Positions 1 through 7,598 of a stretch of DNA of 64,000 bases are shown here, one piece after another. Made by a program: the position numbers and the translations under genes. A model generated the notes under the pieces. It was not told the origin of the DNA. It did not search any database and saw only the letters and a program-made list of their open reading frames with translations. This stretch comes from Lachnotalea sp. AF33-28. GTDB taxonomy: Bacteria; Bacillota; Clostridia; Lachnospirales; Lachnospiraceae. The stretch spans positions 217,217 through 281,216 of the forward strand of contig NZ_QUEE01000006.1 in the NCBI RefSeq assembly GCF_003477885.1. The letters run 5' to 3'. The stretch's first letter is position 1; every line of letters starts with the position of its first letter.

Positions 1-1
1 T

Positions 2-112
2 CTTTTGCCTGAGGAAGTCAGCGGGATACATATTTTAGGCATTCCGGTGCCGAATACGGCGGATCTGATCTGTAACGGTTTTATCATAGGACTCATCCTC
101 CTGATAGGATAA
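2..112 (+). CDS. C-terminal end of an unidentified membrane protein (partial)
   Basis: An open frame enters from the left edge and ends at TAA 110-112. The 36 visible residues finish with a hydrophobic run (ICNGFIIGLILLIG), so this is probably the last membrane helix of a protein whose body lies outside the window. It converges on aroE, with one base between the stop codons. I do not recognise the family from this fragment. Confidence 0.5.
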   Translation, partial: LLPEEVSGIHILGIPVPNTADLICNGFIIGLILLIG

Positions 113-113
113 T

Positions 114-875
114 TTACAGGGTATCTTCTATGAGACAGGTGACCTTCTCGATAACGCTGTCATCCATCCTGCGGTCCAGGAAATACTCGCATGCGTACTT
201 GGCCTGGGCGGTGAGCATACAAAGCCCGGTGACCCCTTTCATTCCAAGCGTTTTGGCCTGGGCGGTGAGACGGGTCTCCTTAGGATTATAAATGATATCC
301 AGCACCGCTTCACAGGCAGTAAAAGGGGTAAGGTCGATGGGGGATGCGTCAGCATTGGGATACATGCCCACCGGGGTAGTGTTGACGATGACGGCGGCAT
401 CCGTATGTGCCCGGCGGCATTCCTCATACGTCAGGGCTCCGTCCTTGCCGCTGCGGCTCACAGACAGAAGGGGGGATGCGTTCAGCGCTTTTACGACGGC
501 ACAGACGGCAGCGCTGGCCCCGCCGGTGCCGAGCACCAGCACCTTTTTTCCTTCCATATCGATCTGATTGCGGCGGACCATGTACAGAAAGCCGTCGTAA
601 TCCGTGTTGTGGCCGATGAGACGCCCCTCTTTATTAACGATTGTGTTGACAGCGCCGATCTGCGCGGCATGGCTGTCCAGCTCGTCCAGATAGGGGATCA
701 CATCCTTTTTGTAAGGGATGGTGACATTGATCGCCTTAAACTCTTTCTTTTTCATAAAAAGCGGAAATTCTTCCCTGGTTAAAGGCACCAGATCATATGT
801 ATAATCTGCCAGCTGCTCATGTATCAGCTTGGAATAGCTGTGTCCCAGCTTCTCTCCAATCAGCCCGTATTCCAT
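114..875 (-). CDS. aroE: Shikimate dehydrogenase (NADP+)
   Basis: Reduces 3-dehydroshikimate to shikimate in the cytoplasmic pathway to chorismate and aromatic amino acids. The 253-residue protein has the N-terminal substrate domain with NVTIPYK (catalytic Lys) and the GHNTDYDG motif (catalytic Asp), followed by a Rossmann domain with VLGTGGASAA near residues 114-123. It is slightly shorter than the roughly 270-residue enterobacterial enzyme. The start is set by AAGGAGGT just upstream on the minus strand. No other aromatic pathway gene is next to it. It belongs to the AroE/YdiB superfamily; the motifs favour true AroE. Confidence 0.93.
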   Translation of the reverse strand: MEYGLIGEKLGHSYSKLIHEQLADYTYDLVPLTREEFPLFMKKKEFKAINVTIPYKKDVIPYLDELDSHAAQIGAVNTIVNKEGRLIGHNTDYDGFLYMVRRNQIDMEGKKVLVLGTGGASAAVCAVVKALNASPLLSVSRSGKDGALTYEECRRAHTDAAVIVNTTPVGMYPNADASPIDLTPFTACEAVLDIIYNPKETRLTAQAKTLGMKGVTGLCMLTAQAKYACEYFLDRRMDDSVIEKVTCLIEDTL

Positions 876-908
876 GGCGGGACCTCCTTAATATTACGAT
901 TTGGCGGG

Positions 909-971
909 GATGCGCATGATTTCCTGTGGAAACTGTCTGCTTTGCAGACAAAAATCAGGCGCAGGTATAAT
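909..971 (-). repeat. Dispersed repeat family C, diverged copy
   Basis: The reverse complement of this stretch matches the two 75-bp repeats at 42221-42295 and 42331-42405 over most of its length. Shared blocks are ATTATACCTGCGC, TGATTTT and AAATCATGCGCATC. The central hairpin here is TGTCTGC/GCAGACA, whereas the other copies have TCCGC/GCGGA, so the stem is kept while the bases change. It lies upstream of aroE. Confidence 0.6.
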
Positions 972-983
972 GTTTTACATTAA

Positions 984-1133
984 GTAACAGTTCAGACGGC
1001 TCATCTTCTTGACCGAAAAAACCGGTCAAGAAGCATCGGATGTCCATCCGATGTGAAAAATAGCACAAAAACAGTCTTATGAGCAAACTCAACGTCTGCT
1101 TTTGCACTATTTTCCCGCCGTCTGAACTGTTAC
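984..1133. repeat. Palindromic intergenic element, family A
   Basis: A 150-bp element bounded by perfect 16-bp inverted repeats (GTAACAGTTCAGACGG at 984-999, complement at 1118-1133). It contains two further hairpins: CTTCTTGACCG with its complement around 1006-1032, and CATCGGATG with CATCCGATG around 1034-1053. Part of the right half (about 1073-1119) recurs near 17178-17223. It carries no coding frame and resembles a miniature inverted-repeat element. Confidence 0.7.
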
Positions 1134-1202
1134 TACATTATATCAAAAACAGAGAACAAAATACAAGTATGGATTGACAAACATTACAGCGCCGGATATT
1201 CT

Positions 1203-1417
1203 AAAGTTACTGTTCACACGCTGCCGATCAAGCAGCGTATGAGAGGGCAGGGTATGGTCCTCATAGGGATCCCTTGAAGCCCGCCGGTACTTATTGCTGT
1301 GTATTTTACAGCATTAGTACCGCTGCGCGCTTCACGGAGCGAGAGCGGGTCCCAATGAGGACCATACCCTGCCCTCTCATACGCGGGAATTTTTCGGTAA
1401 CTGTGAACAGTAACATT
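1203..1417. repeat. Large nested inverted repeat
   Basis: Outer arms GTTACTGTTCAC (1206-1217) and GTGAACAGTAAC (1403-1414) enclose inner perfect 28-bp arms at 1237-1264 and 1355-1382. A further imperfect stem lies near 1287-1320. The whole could fold as one long cruciform or RNA hairpin. A further copy of the 16-bp family A end sits at 1425-1440, right before the next gene. The short open frame across this region is an effect of the palindrome and has no gene-like features. Confidence 0.7.
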
Positions 1418-1468
1418 CTAAAATGTAACAGTTCAGACGGCTCTTGTCCGTTCAGATCAGGAGGATGA

Positions 1469-2044
1469 ATGAAAGCGGAAGATATACTGGAGTTTTATAA
1501 GATTTTGGAGAAGATGAAGTGCAATACCCGGCATTCGTGGACCGCAAACGGGCGGCAGGAGAGCGTGGCGGACCATTCCTTCAGCACGGCTTTTCTGGCG
1601 ATGCTGATTGCGGACGAGTTCCCCGATCTGGATATGGACCGGGTAATCCGCATGTGTCTGCTTCACGATATCGGAGAAGCGGTGACGGGGGATATCCCCT
1701 GTTTCGAAAAAAAGGAATCGGACGAAGTCTGTGAGGGCAATGCGGTGAGAAACCTGTTTTCGTCCCTGCCGGCCAGGGAGGGCGGCAGATTTTCGGCGCT
1801 GTGGGAAGAGATGGAAAAGAAAGAATCACCGGAAGCCAAGCTTTATAAGATACTGGACCGTATTGATGCGGTGATGGAGCATAACGAAGCGGATATCTCC
1901 TCCTGGCTGCCCCTGGAGTATGAGCTCCAGGTGACTTACGGCAGGGAGGAGGCCAAAGCCTTTCCTTTTACGGAGGAGTGGAGGGAGGCTGTGGTTCGGG
2001 CGACAATGGAAAAAATTGCGGACAGCGGATCACAGCCGGCTTAA
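1469..2044 (+). CDS. HD-domain hydrolase, YfbR/HDDC2-like 5'-deoxynucleotidase
   Basis: Probably a metal-dependent phosphohydrolase removing phosphate from nucleoside monophosphates. The 191-residue protein has the HD signature in order: TRHSW and ESVADHSF (first His), LLHDIGEAVTGD (His-Asp pair) and ILDRIDAVMEHNE (last Asp). This layout is that of the YfbR/HDDC2 group. AGGAGG at 1459-1464 sets the start. It is a single gene, convergent with the permease gene downstream. The exact substrate cannot be read from the sequence. Confidence 0.8.
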   Translation: MKAEDILEFYKILEKMKCNTRHSWTANGRQESVADHSFSTAFLAMLIADEFPDLDMDRVIRMCLLHDIGEAVTGDIPCFEKKESDEVCEGNAVRNLFSSLPAREGGRFSALWEEMEKKESPEAKLYKILDRIDAVMEHNEADISSWLPLEYELQVTYGREEAKAFPFTEEWREAVVRATMEKIADSGSQPA

Positions 2045-2062
2045 GCAGCATGTGACTGCATT

Positions 2063-3997
2063 TTAATTCAGCACGCTCCTGCGGTATCCCACACAGGCTG
2101 CGGCGAAATACAGGATATAGATCATCAGAAATATACCCAGCCCTACAGCGACGGATGCCCGGAAGGCGGCCGGTGAGATCATTGTCTGCAGCATTGTGTT
2201 CACGCAGGAGGAAATGAATATGGAGAGCGGAACCGGAAGCAGCAGAGGAATACCGAAATACAAAAGCAGCTGGTGGAAGATCAGCCTGCCGATCCTGGCA
2301 TCCGGTACGCCCAGTTTGGATAGAATGCTGTAGCGGAATCTGTATTTGGAGGCTTCGCTTAGCTGCTGTACGGCCAGGATGGAAGCTGCTGTGCATATGA
2401 ATATTAAGCCGGTATAGTACAGACTGAAGCCGAACACGAGTATGGAGGAGCGGCTGGTCGAGAGCTGATTTCCTTTTGTGTCCCAGGCATTGGCACTCCA
2501 GTCGCTGAAATGCCGGTCGCCTTTAAATCGGTCGGTCAGATACTGCCAGTCCTCCGGAGTGGTATCTTCCAGTGTATCGATGGCCAGCGTGGTATAAGGG
2601 ATATCGAGTCCGACGGTCAGTTCATCGGGAAGAACGATGATGCAGCCGGCACCGATGCTGCCGTTTTGTGAAAGCGGTTCATCATAGACCGCCTGCAGGG
2701 TCAGGCCGGTGCCGTTTATGCTGTACGGCAGCGCCCCCTTTTCGTCCGCAGCACGTTTGATCTGCGCGTAAGCGTGGAGGATATACCGGCCTCCTTCCAG
2801 TGTTACCGGTTCGTATCCCAGCATCTGCCGCATCGCCGCGTAATCGCTGAAAGAAACCGCATAATCCTCCTCCACATATGAATCCAGCTCCAGCGCGTCA
2901 TATAAGGTCCTCTGGCCGCAGTCATAAATGGGAATCCGGAGGCTGGCTTTTATACCGCGGGTCCTTTCAAAGTATTCTTCGGCTTCTGCAAATACGGAAG
3001 TGTCTTTGGCAGAGACCTGCGCGTCAAAGGTGCAGCGGTTTAAAGCGGAAAGCTCAAAAAAACGGTTAAAAAGCATGGCGCTCTGCATGCAGGCCAGGGT
3101 GAGCGTCAGCAGCATGGCCAGGGTTCCGACCGTAACGCTCATAGTCTTTAATTTGGCCGACAGATTTCTGTAGATGAACAGGTGATCCTTTGCGTATTTC
3201 CGCTCATTACCGCCCAGAAAAAGCTTGACCAGGAAGGCTGCCAGCGTGATGTAAGCGCCGTAGAGGCCGCCGATGATCAGCGTGATGCCGGCAGACAGCA
3301 TAGCTGCAGAAAACAGAGCGGTGTTATGAAAAATGAGGTAGAGGAGCACACAGCCTGCAGCCAGAAGCGCGACGGACAACATGCAGAGGAACCAATGCCC
3401 CTTTTTCCCGGACAGCAGGGCTGTCTCATTTTGTTTTTCCGCATATATCAGACTGCAGATTTTTATTTTCTTCAGCCGTTTTTTCATCCGCAGAAGGGAG
3501 AACGTGTAGATCAGCAGCACATAAAAGAATGTAAGCAGCACCGCCGGAATAGAAAAAACGTCCCTGACCGCATACCTCACTTCAAACAGATTCATGATGA
3601 CCATCGTGAGAATCTGGTAAAGGAAGGTCCCGATACACAGGGCGGCAGCGAAGGCGGCCCCTCCCATGATCATATTCTCCAGCAGAACCATCCGGGATAT
3701 TCTGCCGCTGCCGATGCCTAAGAGCATATAGGTGCCCAGTTCCCGGCTGCGTTTCTCCAGCATAAAACGGTTCATATAATTCACCAGCCATGCGATGACG
3801 GCGATTACGATGACGGAGATAAAACAGATGACCGGGGCGAGACTTCCCATGATCTGACTAATCCCTCTTATTTCTTCTGAAAAGACAACCATATTAAACG
3901 CGTACATGAGGGAAAAGGCGATGGTGACCGTCAGCAGATATACGCTGTAGTCCCGCATGGAGCGCTTCGCATTCCGCAGAGCAAGTTTAAAGAGCAT
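2063..3997 (-). CDS. BceB-type ABC transporter permease (FtsX-like)
   Basis: Membrane half of an antimicrobial-peptide detoxification and sensing transporter. The 644-residue protein has the BceB plan: two hydrophobic blocks in the first 290 residues, a large extracytoplasmic domain (about 310-510) and C-terminal helices near 520-640. In BceAB families this large loop binds or senses peptide antibiotics or lipid II-cycle complexes. The start is placed at the ATG at 3997 because the GTG 12 bases upstream overlaps the GGGAGG ribosome site. It overlaps the ATPase gene by 11 bases, so the two are probably translated together. Confidence 0.88.
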   Translation of the reverse strand: MLFKLALRNAKRSMRDYSVYLLTVTIAFSLMYAFNMVVFSEEIRGISQIMGSLAPVICFISVIVIAVIAWLVNYMNRFMLEKRSRELGTYMLLGIGSGRISRMVLLENMIMGGAAFAAALCIGTFLYQILTMVIMNLFEVRYAVRDVFSIPAVLLTFFYVLLIYTFSLLRMKKRLKKIKICSLIYAEKQNETALLSGKKGHWFLCMLSVALLAAGCVLLYLIFHNTALFSAAMLSAGITLIIGGLYGAYITLAAFLVKLFLGGNERKYAKDHLFIYRNLSAKLKTMSVTVGTLAMLLTLTLACMQSAMLFNRFFELSALNRCTFDAQVSAKDTSVFAEAEEYFERTRGIKASLRIPIYDCGQRTLYDALELDSYVEEDYAVSFSDYAAMRQMLGYEPVTLEGGRYILHAYAQIKRAADEKGALPYSINGTGLTLQAVYDEPLSQNGSIGAGCIIVLPDELTVGLDIPYTTLAIDTLEDTTPEDWQYLTDRFKGDRHFSDWSANAWDTKGNQLSTSRSSILVFGFSLYYTGLIFICTAASILAVQQLSEASKYRFRYSILSKLGVPDARIGRLIFHQLLLYFGIPLLLPVPLSIFISSCVNTMLQTMISPAAFRASVAVGLGIFLMIYILYFAAACVGYRRSVLN

Positions 3998-4754
3998 CGG
4001 ACACGTCACCTCCCAGCAGTGTTACGACATCCATGATCTCATTAAAGAATATGCGCCTGTTCTTATCCCCCTTCACCAATTCGTTGAATATCCTTCCGTC
4101 CCGGAGAAAGAGAATCCTGCTGCAGTAGCTGGCTGAAAAGATATCATGGGTGACCATCATAACAGTGGCATGCATGCTGCGGTTCATCTGTGTGAAACAT
4201 TCCAACAGCATGCTGGCCGACTTGGAATCCAGGGCGCCGGTGGGTTCATCCGCCAGTATCAGGCTGGGCCGTGCAATCAGCGCTCTGGCACAGGCACAGC
4301 GCTGCCGCTGTCCGCCGGACACTTCATAGGGAAACTTGGAAAGGATATCGCTTATGCCGAGTTCCTGCGCCACTTGCGCCACTTCTCCCGCGATTTTAGA
4401 GGCAGGGGTTCCCTGAATGACAGGGGCGAGCGCAATATTCTCTTCAATGGTCAGGGTATCCAGCAGATTGAAATCCTGAAAGACAAACCCCAGATTTTTT
4501 TGCCGGAATTCGGCCAGAGCGTCTTCCTTTAATTCCGTAATGTCCCTGTCCCTTAGATAGATATGTCCTGCAGTTGCGGTATCGATGGTGGAAATGCAGT
4601 TTAGCAGCGTTGTCTTCCCGCTTCCGGAGGCGCCCATGATCCCCAGAAATTCTCCTTCATTTACCGTGAAGCTGATTTGGTCCAGAGCTTTGGTCACCAT
4701 AGTTTTGGTGCCGTAATATTTTTCGAGTTCTTCAATTCTTAGCAGTGCATCCAT
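3987..4754 (-). CDS. BceA-type ABC transporter ATPase
   Basis: Energises the permease encoded just downstream. The 255-residue protein has Walker A GASGSGKT (41-48), Q-loop region VFQDFNLLDTLT (about 91-102), signature VSGGQ (145-149) and Walker B LILADEP (165-171), all intact. The MacB/BceA-like Q-loop and the neighbours place it in the peptide-resistance group of exporters. An 81-base gap separates it from the kinase gene. Confidence 0.92.
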   Translation of the reverse strand: MDALLRIEELEKYYGTKTMVTKALDQISFTVNEGEFLGIMGASGSGKTTLLNCISTIDTATAGHIYLRDRDITELKEDALAEFRQKNLGFVFQDFNLLDTLTIEENIALAPVIQGTPASKIAGEVAQVAQELGISDILSKFPYEVSGGQRQRCACARALIARPSLILADEPTGALDSKSASMLLECFTQMNRSMHATVMMVTHDIFSASYCSRILFLRDGRIFNELVKGDKNRRIFFNEIMDVVTLLGGDVSDAL

Positions 4755-4835
4755 ACTATACCTCTTCTATGCTTTATACAGAATATCATAGCAGGAGCAG
4801 CAGTTATTTTGTACTTACAAATTTGTTAGCACCGG

Positions 4836-5855
4836 TCAGTCTCTGCGGTCCGGATGCAGAAAGGTGCCTGTGGGAAATCCGATGGTGATTCGGGTGCTCT
4901 CCCGGTAAACCGAGTCGGCAGTTATCGAAAGTCCCAGCTTTAAGCAGAGCTTTTTGCACAGATACAGCCCCATGCCGGTGGATTTATTGCCGTTTCTTAT
5001 GCTGCCGATAAAGCCTTTGTCAAATATTCTTGGCAGGTCCTCCTGCCGTATGCCGCGGCCGTTATCCTCGATAGTGAGATAGACGCCGCCCGGCGTATGG
5101 TTTGCCGATATACGGATCCAAGCGCCTGATGAACGGCGGTATTTGACGGCGTTGGCGAGTATCTGCCCTAAGATATAGGTGAGCCATTTTTCGTCCGTGC
5201 AGACCGTATCGGGCGTTTCTTTTATCTGCAGAGAGATCTTTTCTTCCAGAAGCAGTGTCCTGTTTAGCAGCAGGGCGGGCCTTAGCGCGTCAAACAGGGG
5301 GAATTCTTTGACAAAATAATCTTTTTCAACGTTTTCACTGCGCGCATAATAGAGCGCCTGTTCCACCAGATAATCGATCCGGCTTAGTTCTTTCCCTATG
5401 CGCAGATGATTGCCGTCCGGATGGTTCCGGCAGATTAAGTCAACCGCAGTAATCGGCGTTTTGACCTCATGTATCCATTCCTCGATATATTCCTTATACT
5501 GTCTTTGGGAGTTTTTCAGGCGGTTTACTTGTTCCAGCATGGATTTGGAAGCTGCACGCAGAATCGATTGATACTGTCTCTCCACGGACGTACGGGGCTT
5601 GTCAAGCATCTCGCAGATCAGATATTTCTGGTCCAGCAGATTAAGCTGTGCGGATATCTGCATGTATTTTCTTTTAAGGCGCACATAATCCGCCCTCCAC
5701 ACGGCGGACAGTACCGCCATCCAGATTACGAGTATGGGAAGGAGGACGGCCGGACTGTTTCCAAGTAATGAAAGGTACAGGCTCAATGCGGCCGCACAGA
5801 ACAGATTCAAAAATATCAGCATCAGTTTATCGGACAGATAATTCAAGACGGTCAT
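4836..5855 (-). CDS. BceS-type intramembrane-sensing histidine kinase
   Basis: Sensor kinase of the adjacent transporter module. The 339-residue protein has two N-terminal membrane helices (about 12-32 and 36-53) with almost no loop between them, the mark of kinases that sense through their BceAB partner rather than a sensory domain. The phosphoacceptor is His129 in WIHEVKTP. The ATPase domain has LANAVKYR (N box), DNGRGI and GMGLYL (G boxes). GGAGG lies just before the start. It overlaps the regulator gene by 4 bases (ATGA). Confidence 0.93.
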   Translation of the reverse strand: MTVLNYLSDKLMLIFLNLFCAAALSLYLSLLGNSPAVLLPILVIWMAVLSAVWRADYVRLKRKYMQISAQLNLLDQKYLICEMLDKPRTSVERQYQSILRAASKSMLEQVNRLKNSQRQYKEYIEEWIHEVKTPITAVDLICRNHPDGNHLRIGKELSRIDYLVEQALYYARSENVEKDYFVKEFPLFDALRPALLLNRTLLLEEKISLQIKETPDTVCTDEKWLTYILGQILANAVKYRRSSGAWIRISANHTPGGVYLTIEDNGRGIRQEDLPRIFDKGFIGSIRNGNKSTGMGLYLCKKLCLKLGLSITADSVYRESTRITIGFPTGTFLHPDRRD

Positions 5856-6559
5856 ATAAAATCCTCCTGTTCCGCATCGTTTACGGTAAGCCCTTTTTGG
5901 GGGACCGTAACAATCAGATCCTTAAGGCCCAGCTCCTTCAGCCTGTTTCTCAATCTGGAAAGATTGACATTCAGTATATTCTCATCCACATAGTATTTGT
6001 TCTCCCAAAGATATTCGATCAGAGAATCCTTAGTCACAACAGTCCCTTTATTCAGAAAGAGACAGTAGAGGATCTTCATTTCATTTTTGGACAGATTCAG
6101 GGTGAGCCCCTGCCAAGAAACCTGACCGTCCAGGATATTCAGGGAGACGCCCCCTGCCCGGACGGTTTCGGAGGCTGCGTTTTTTTGGCGGAAAAGAATG
6201 CGGTTGATGCGCGCCAGAAGAACCGGAAGGCTGTATGGTTTGCAAATGAAATCATCTCCGCCTGTGAGTATGCCGGCCAGTTCATCCTTTTCATCGGTTC
6301 TGCCTGTGACAAAAATGATCGGGACGGATGATCTGCTTCGGATATCCATACAGAGTTTCAGACCGTCGCAGGCTCCCAGACTGATGTCCAGAAGGATGAG
6401 CTCGGGCAAAAAGGCTGTACACAGTCCCCGCACCGCATCTGCCATTTCTTCCTGGCTGTCCGGATAATGTTCCAGGCAGACGGCCGGATGGCCGTTTGCC
6501 CCAAGGAAGGCAGCCAGTTCCTGCCGGATGTCGGCGTTATCTTCAATGATCAGTATCAT
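5852..6559 (-). CDS. BceR-type OmpR/PhoB response regulator
   Basis: DNA-binding partner of the kinase. The 235-residue protein has a receiver domain with the acidic pair E6/D7, phosphoacceptor Asp58 in LILLDISLG and the conserved Lys in ICKPYS, then a winged-helix DNA-binding domain ending about residue 225. It is first in the four-gene minus-strand set (regulator, kinase, ATPase, permease). AAGGAG precedes the ATG. It likely activates the transporter genes on peptide-antibiotic stress; no drug can be named from the sequence. Confidence 0.92.
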   Translation of the reverse strand: MILIIEDNADIRQELAAFLGANGHPAVCLEHYPDSQEEMADAVRGLCTAFLPELILLDISLGACDGLKLCMDIRSRSSVPIIFVTGRTDEKDELAGILTGGDDFICKPYSLPVLLARINRILFRQKNAASETVRAGGVSLNILDGQVSWQGLTLNLSKNEMKILYCLFLNKGTVVTKDSLIEYLWENKYYVDENILNVNLSRLRNRLKELGLKDLIVTVPQKGLTVNDAEQEDFI

Positions 6560-6761
6560 TTATATCTCCTTAGTGTGCTTCTTTTAACTGCAGATCAGCA
6601 GATTTTCTCTATCATATCATAAAGAAAACGGATGAAACTATAAACTTTAAAAAAAAATTTAAAAAAGAGTGTAATAAATAGCGCATTTGAACGTTACTAT
6701 AGTGCAACAGTTAATGAACCTCATGGTCACCAACTAATTAATAAGAAAGGATGAATGGGAG

Positions 6762-6917
6762 ATGGTGTACGGCAGAACCGAAAAAAAGGTAATGAAAGCA
6801 GAGTATGTACCGGTAAACACAGCAAGGGGACAGGAATTCACAGAGGAGAAAAAGCTGAAGATTTGGAATAGCATCGTAAAAACAATCGAACAGCAGAGAC
6901 CTTCCTACAAAAGTTAA
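6762..6917 (+). CDS. Small basic hypothetical protein (51 aa)
   Basis: The frame runs from ATG 6762 to TAA 6915-6917 and encodes a lysine-rich peptide with a plausible C-terminal helix (EEKKLKIWNSIVKTIEQQ). A weak ribosome site (AAAGGA, about 6746-6751) lies upstream. It sits between the divergent response regulator and the XRE gene, the usual place for small accessory genes of such regulators. I do not recognise it. Its short length leaves open that it is not translated. Confidence 0.4.
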   Translation: MVYGRTEKKVMKAEYVPVNTARGQEFTEEKKLKIWNSIVKTIEQQRPSYKS

Positions 6918-7045
6918 AAAAATTTATCGATATACTTTTGCAAACAGAAGCAGTGGGTTCTGAATTTGGTACCTGATAAAATTCCTCTATCTACATTACA
7001 ATATAGTAGAACGGCGAAAAGCCGATTAAGGAGGGCGATTTTATC

Positions 7046-7414
7046 ATGACAGATGGCGAGCAAATAACAGAGCGGCTGAAAGAACTGCTAAAGGCCAGGC
7101 ATATGAGCCGGTACCGGCTGTCTCAGCTGACCGGAATCAGCCAATCTTCTTTATGCTATTTATTTCAAAAGAAAAATGTTCCCGGACTTGTAACGCTTCG
7201 GAAGATCTGTGATGCGCTGGGGATCACTCTGGCGCAGTTTTTCTGCGAAGAGGAGTATGTATACTTGTCATGGGAACAGAAACAGTGGCTGGATATCCTG
7301 TCATCCCTGCCGGAAGAAGAGCGCAGGCTTTTATGGGCTTATGCCGCAGGCCTTTTAGGCAGGGCTGAGATGGAATATGGGAATCCTAGTAAGAAGGCCG
7401 GGGAAGGAAACTGA
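7046..7414 (+). CDS. Cro/CI-family (XRE) helix-turn-helix regulator
   Basis: A 122-residue DNA-binding protein. Residues about 9-65 form a five-helix XRE domain: MSRYRLSQLTGISQSSL is the helix-turn-helix and VTLRKICDALGITLAQFF closes it. The C-terminal half is acidic and helical (LPEEERRLLWAYAAGLL) and probably dimerises. AAGGAGGG at 7028-7035 sets the start. A short CGGC-GAAAA-GCCG hairpin lies just upstream. Target unknown; it precedes the PFOR gene but has its own promoter space. Confidence 0.85.
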   Translation: MTDGEQITERLKELLKARHMSRYRLSQLTGISQSSLCYLFQKKNVPGLVTLRKICDALGITLAQFFCEEEYVYLSWEQKQWLDILSSLPEEERRLLWAYAAGLLGRAEMEYGNPSKKAGEGN

Positions 7415-7507
7415 AAAGTGCCGTATTTCTTTCCGCGGCCGCATGTTCTTTTTTTAAAACAAAGAGGGAATTCATTGCCTTTTCACTTATTTTTAACAAT
7501 AAAGGAT

Positions 7508-7536
7508 TTGCAATTTACTATTAAAATATGTATAAT
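7508..7536 (+). promoter_or_regulatory. Sigma-A-type promoter of PFOR
   Basis: TTGCAA (7508-7513) and TATAAT (7531-7536), spaced by 17 bases in an AT-rich stretch, about 60 bases before the PFOR start. The near-consensus form fits a highly expressed fermentation gene. Confidence 0.75.
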
Positions 7537-7598
7537 TAATAGCAGTATAAGTTTAACACACTGTTAATGCTTATTATTCTATAGGAGGAAGTATAACA

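Noticed and set aside
1274..1468. 64-codon frame upstream of the HD hydrolase
   Set aside because: It runs through the arms of the large palindrome and has no ribosome site.
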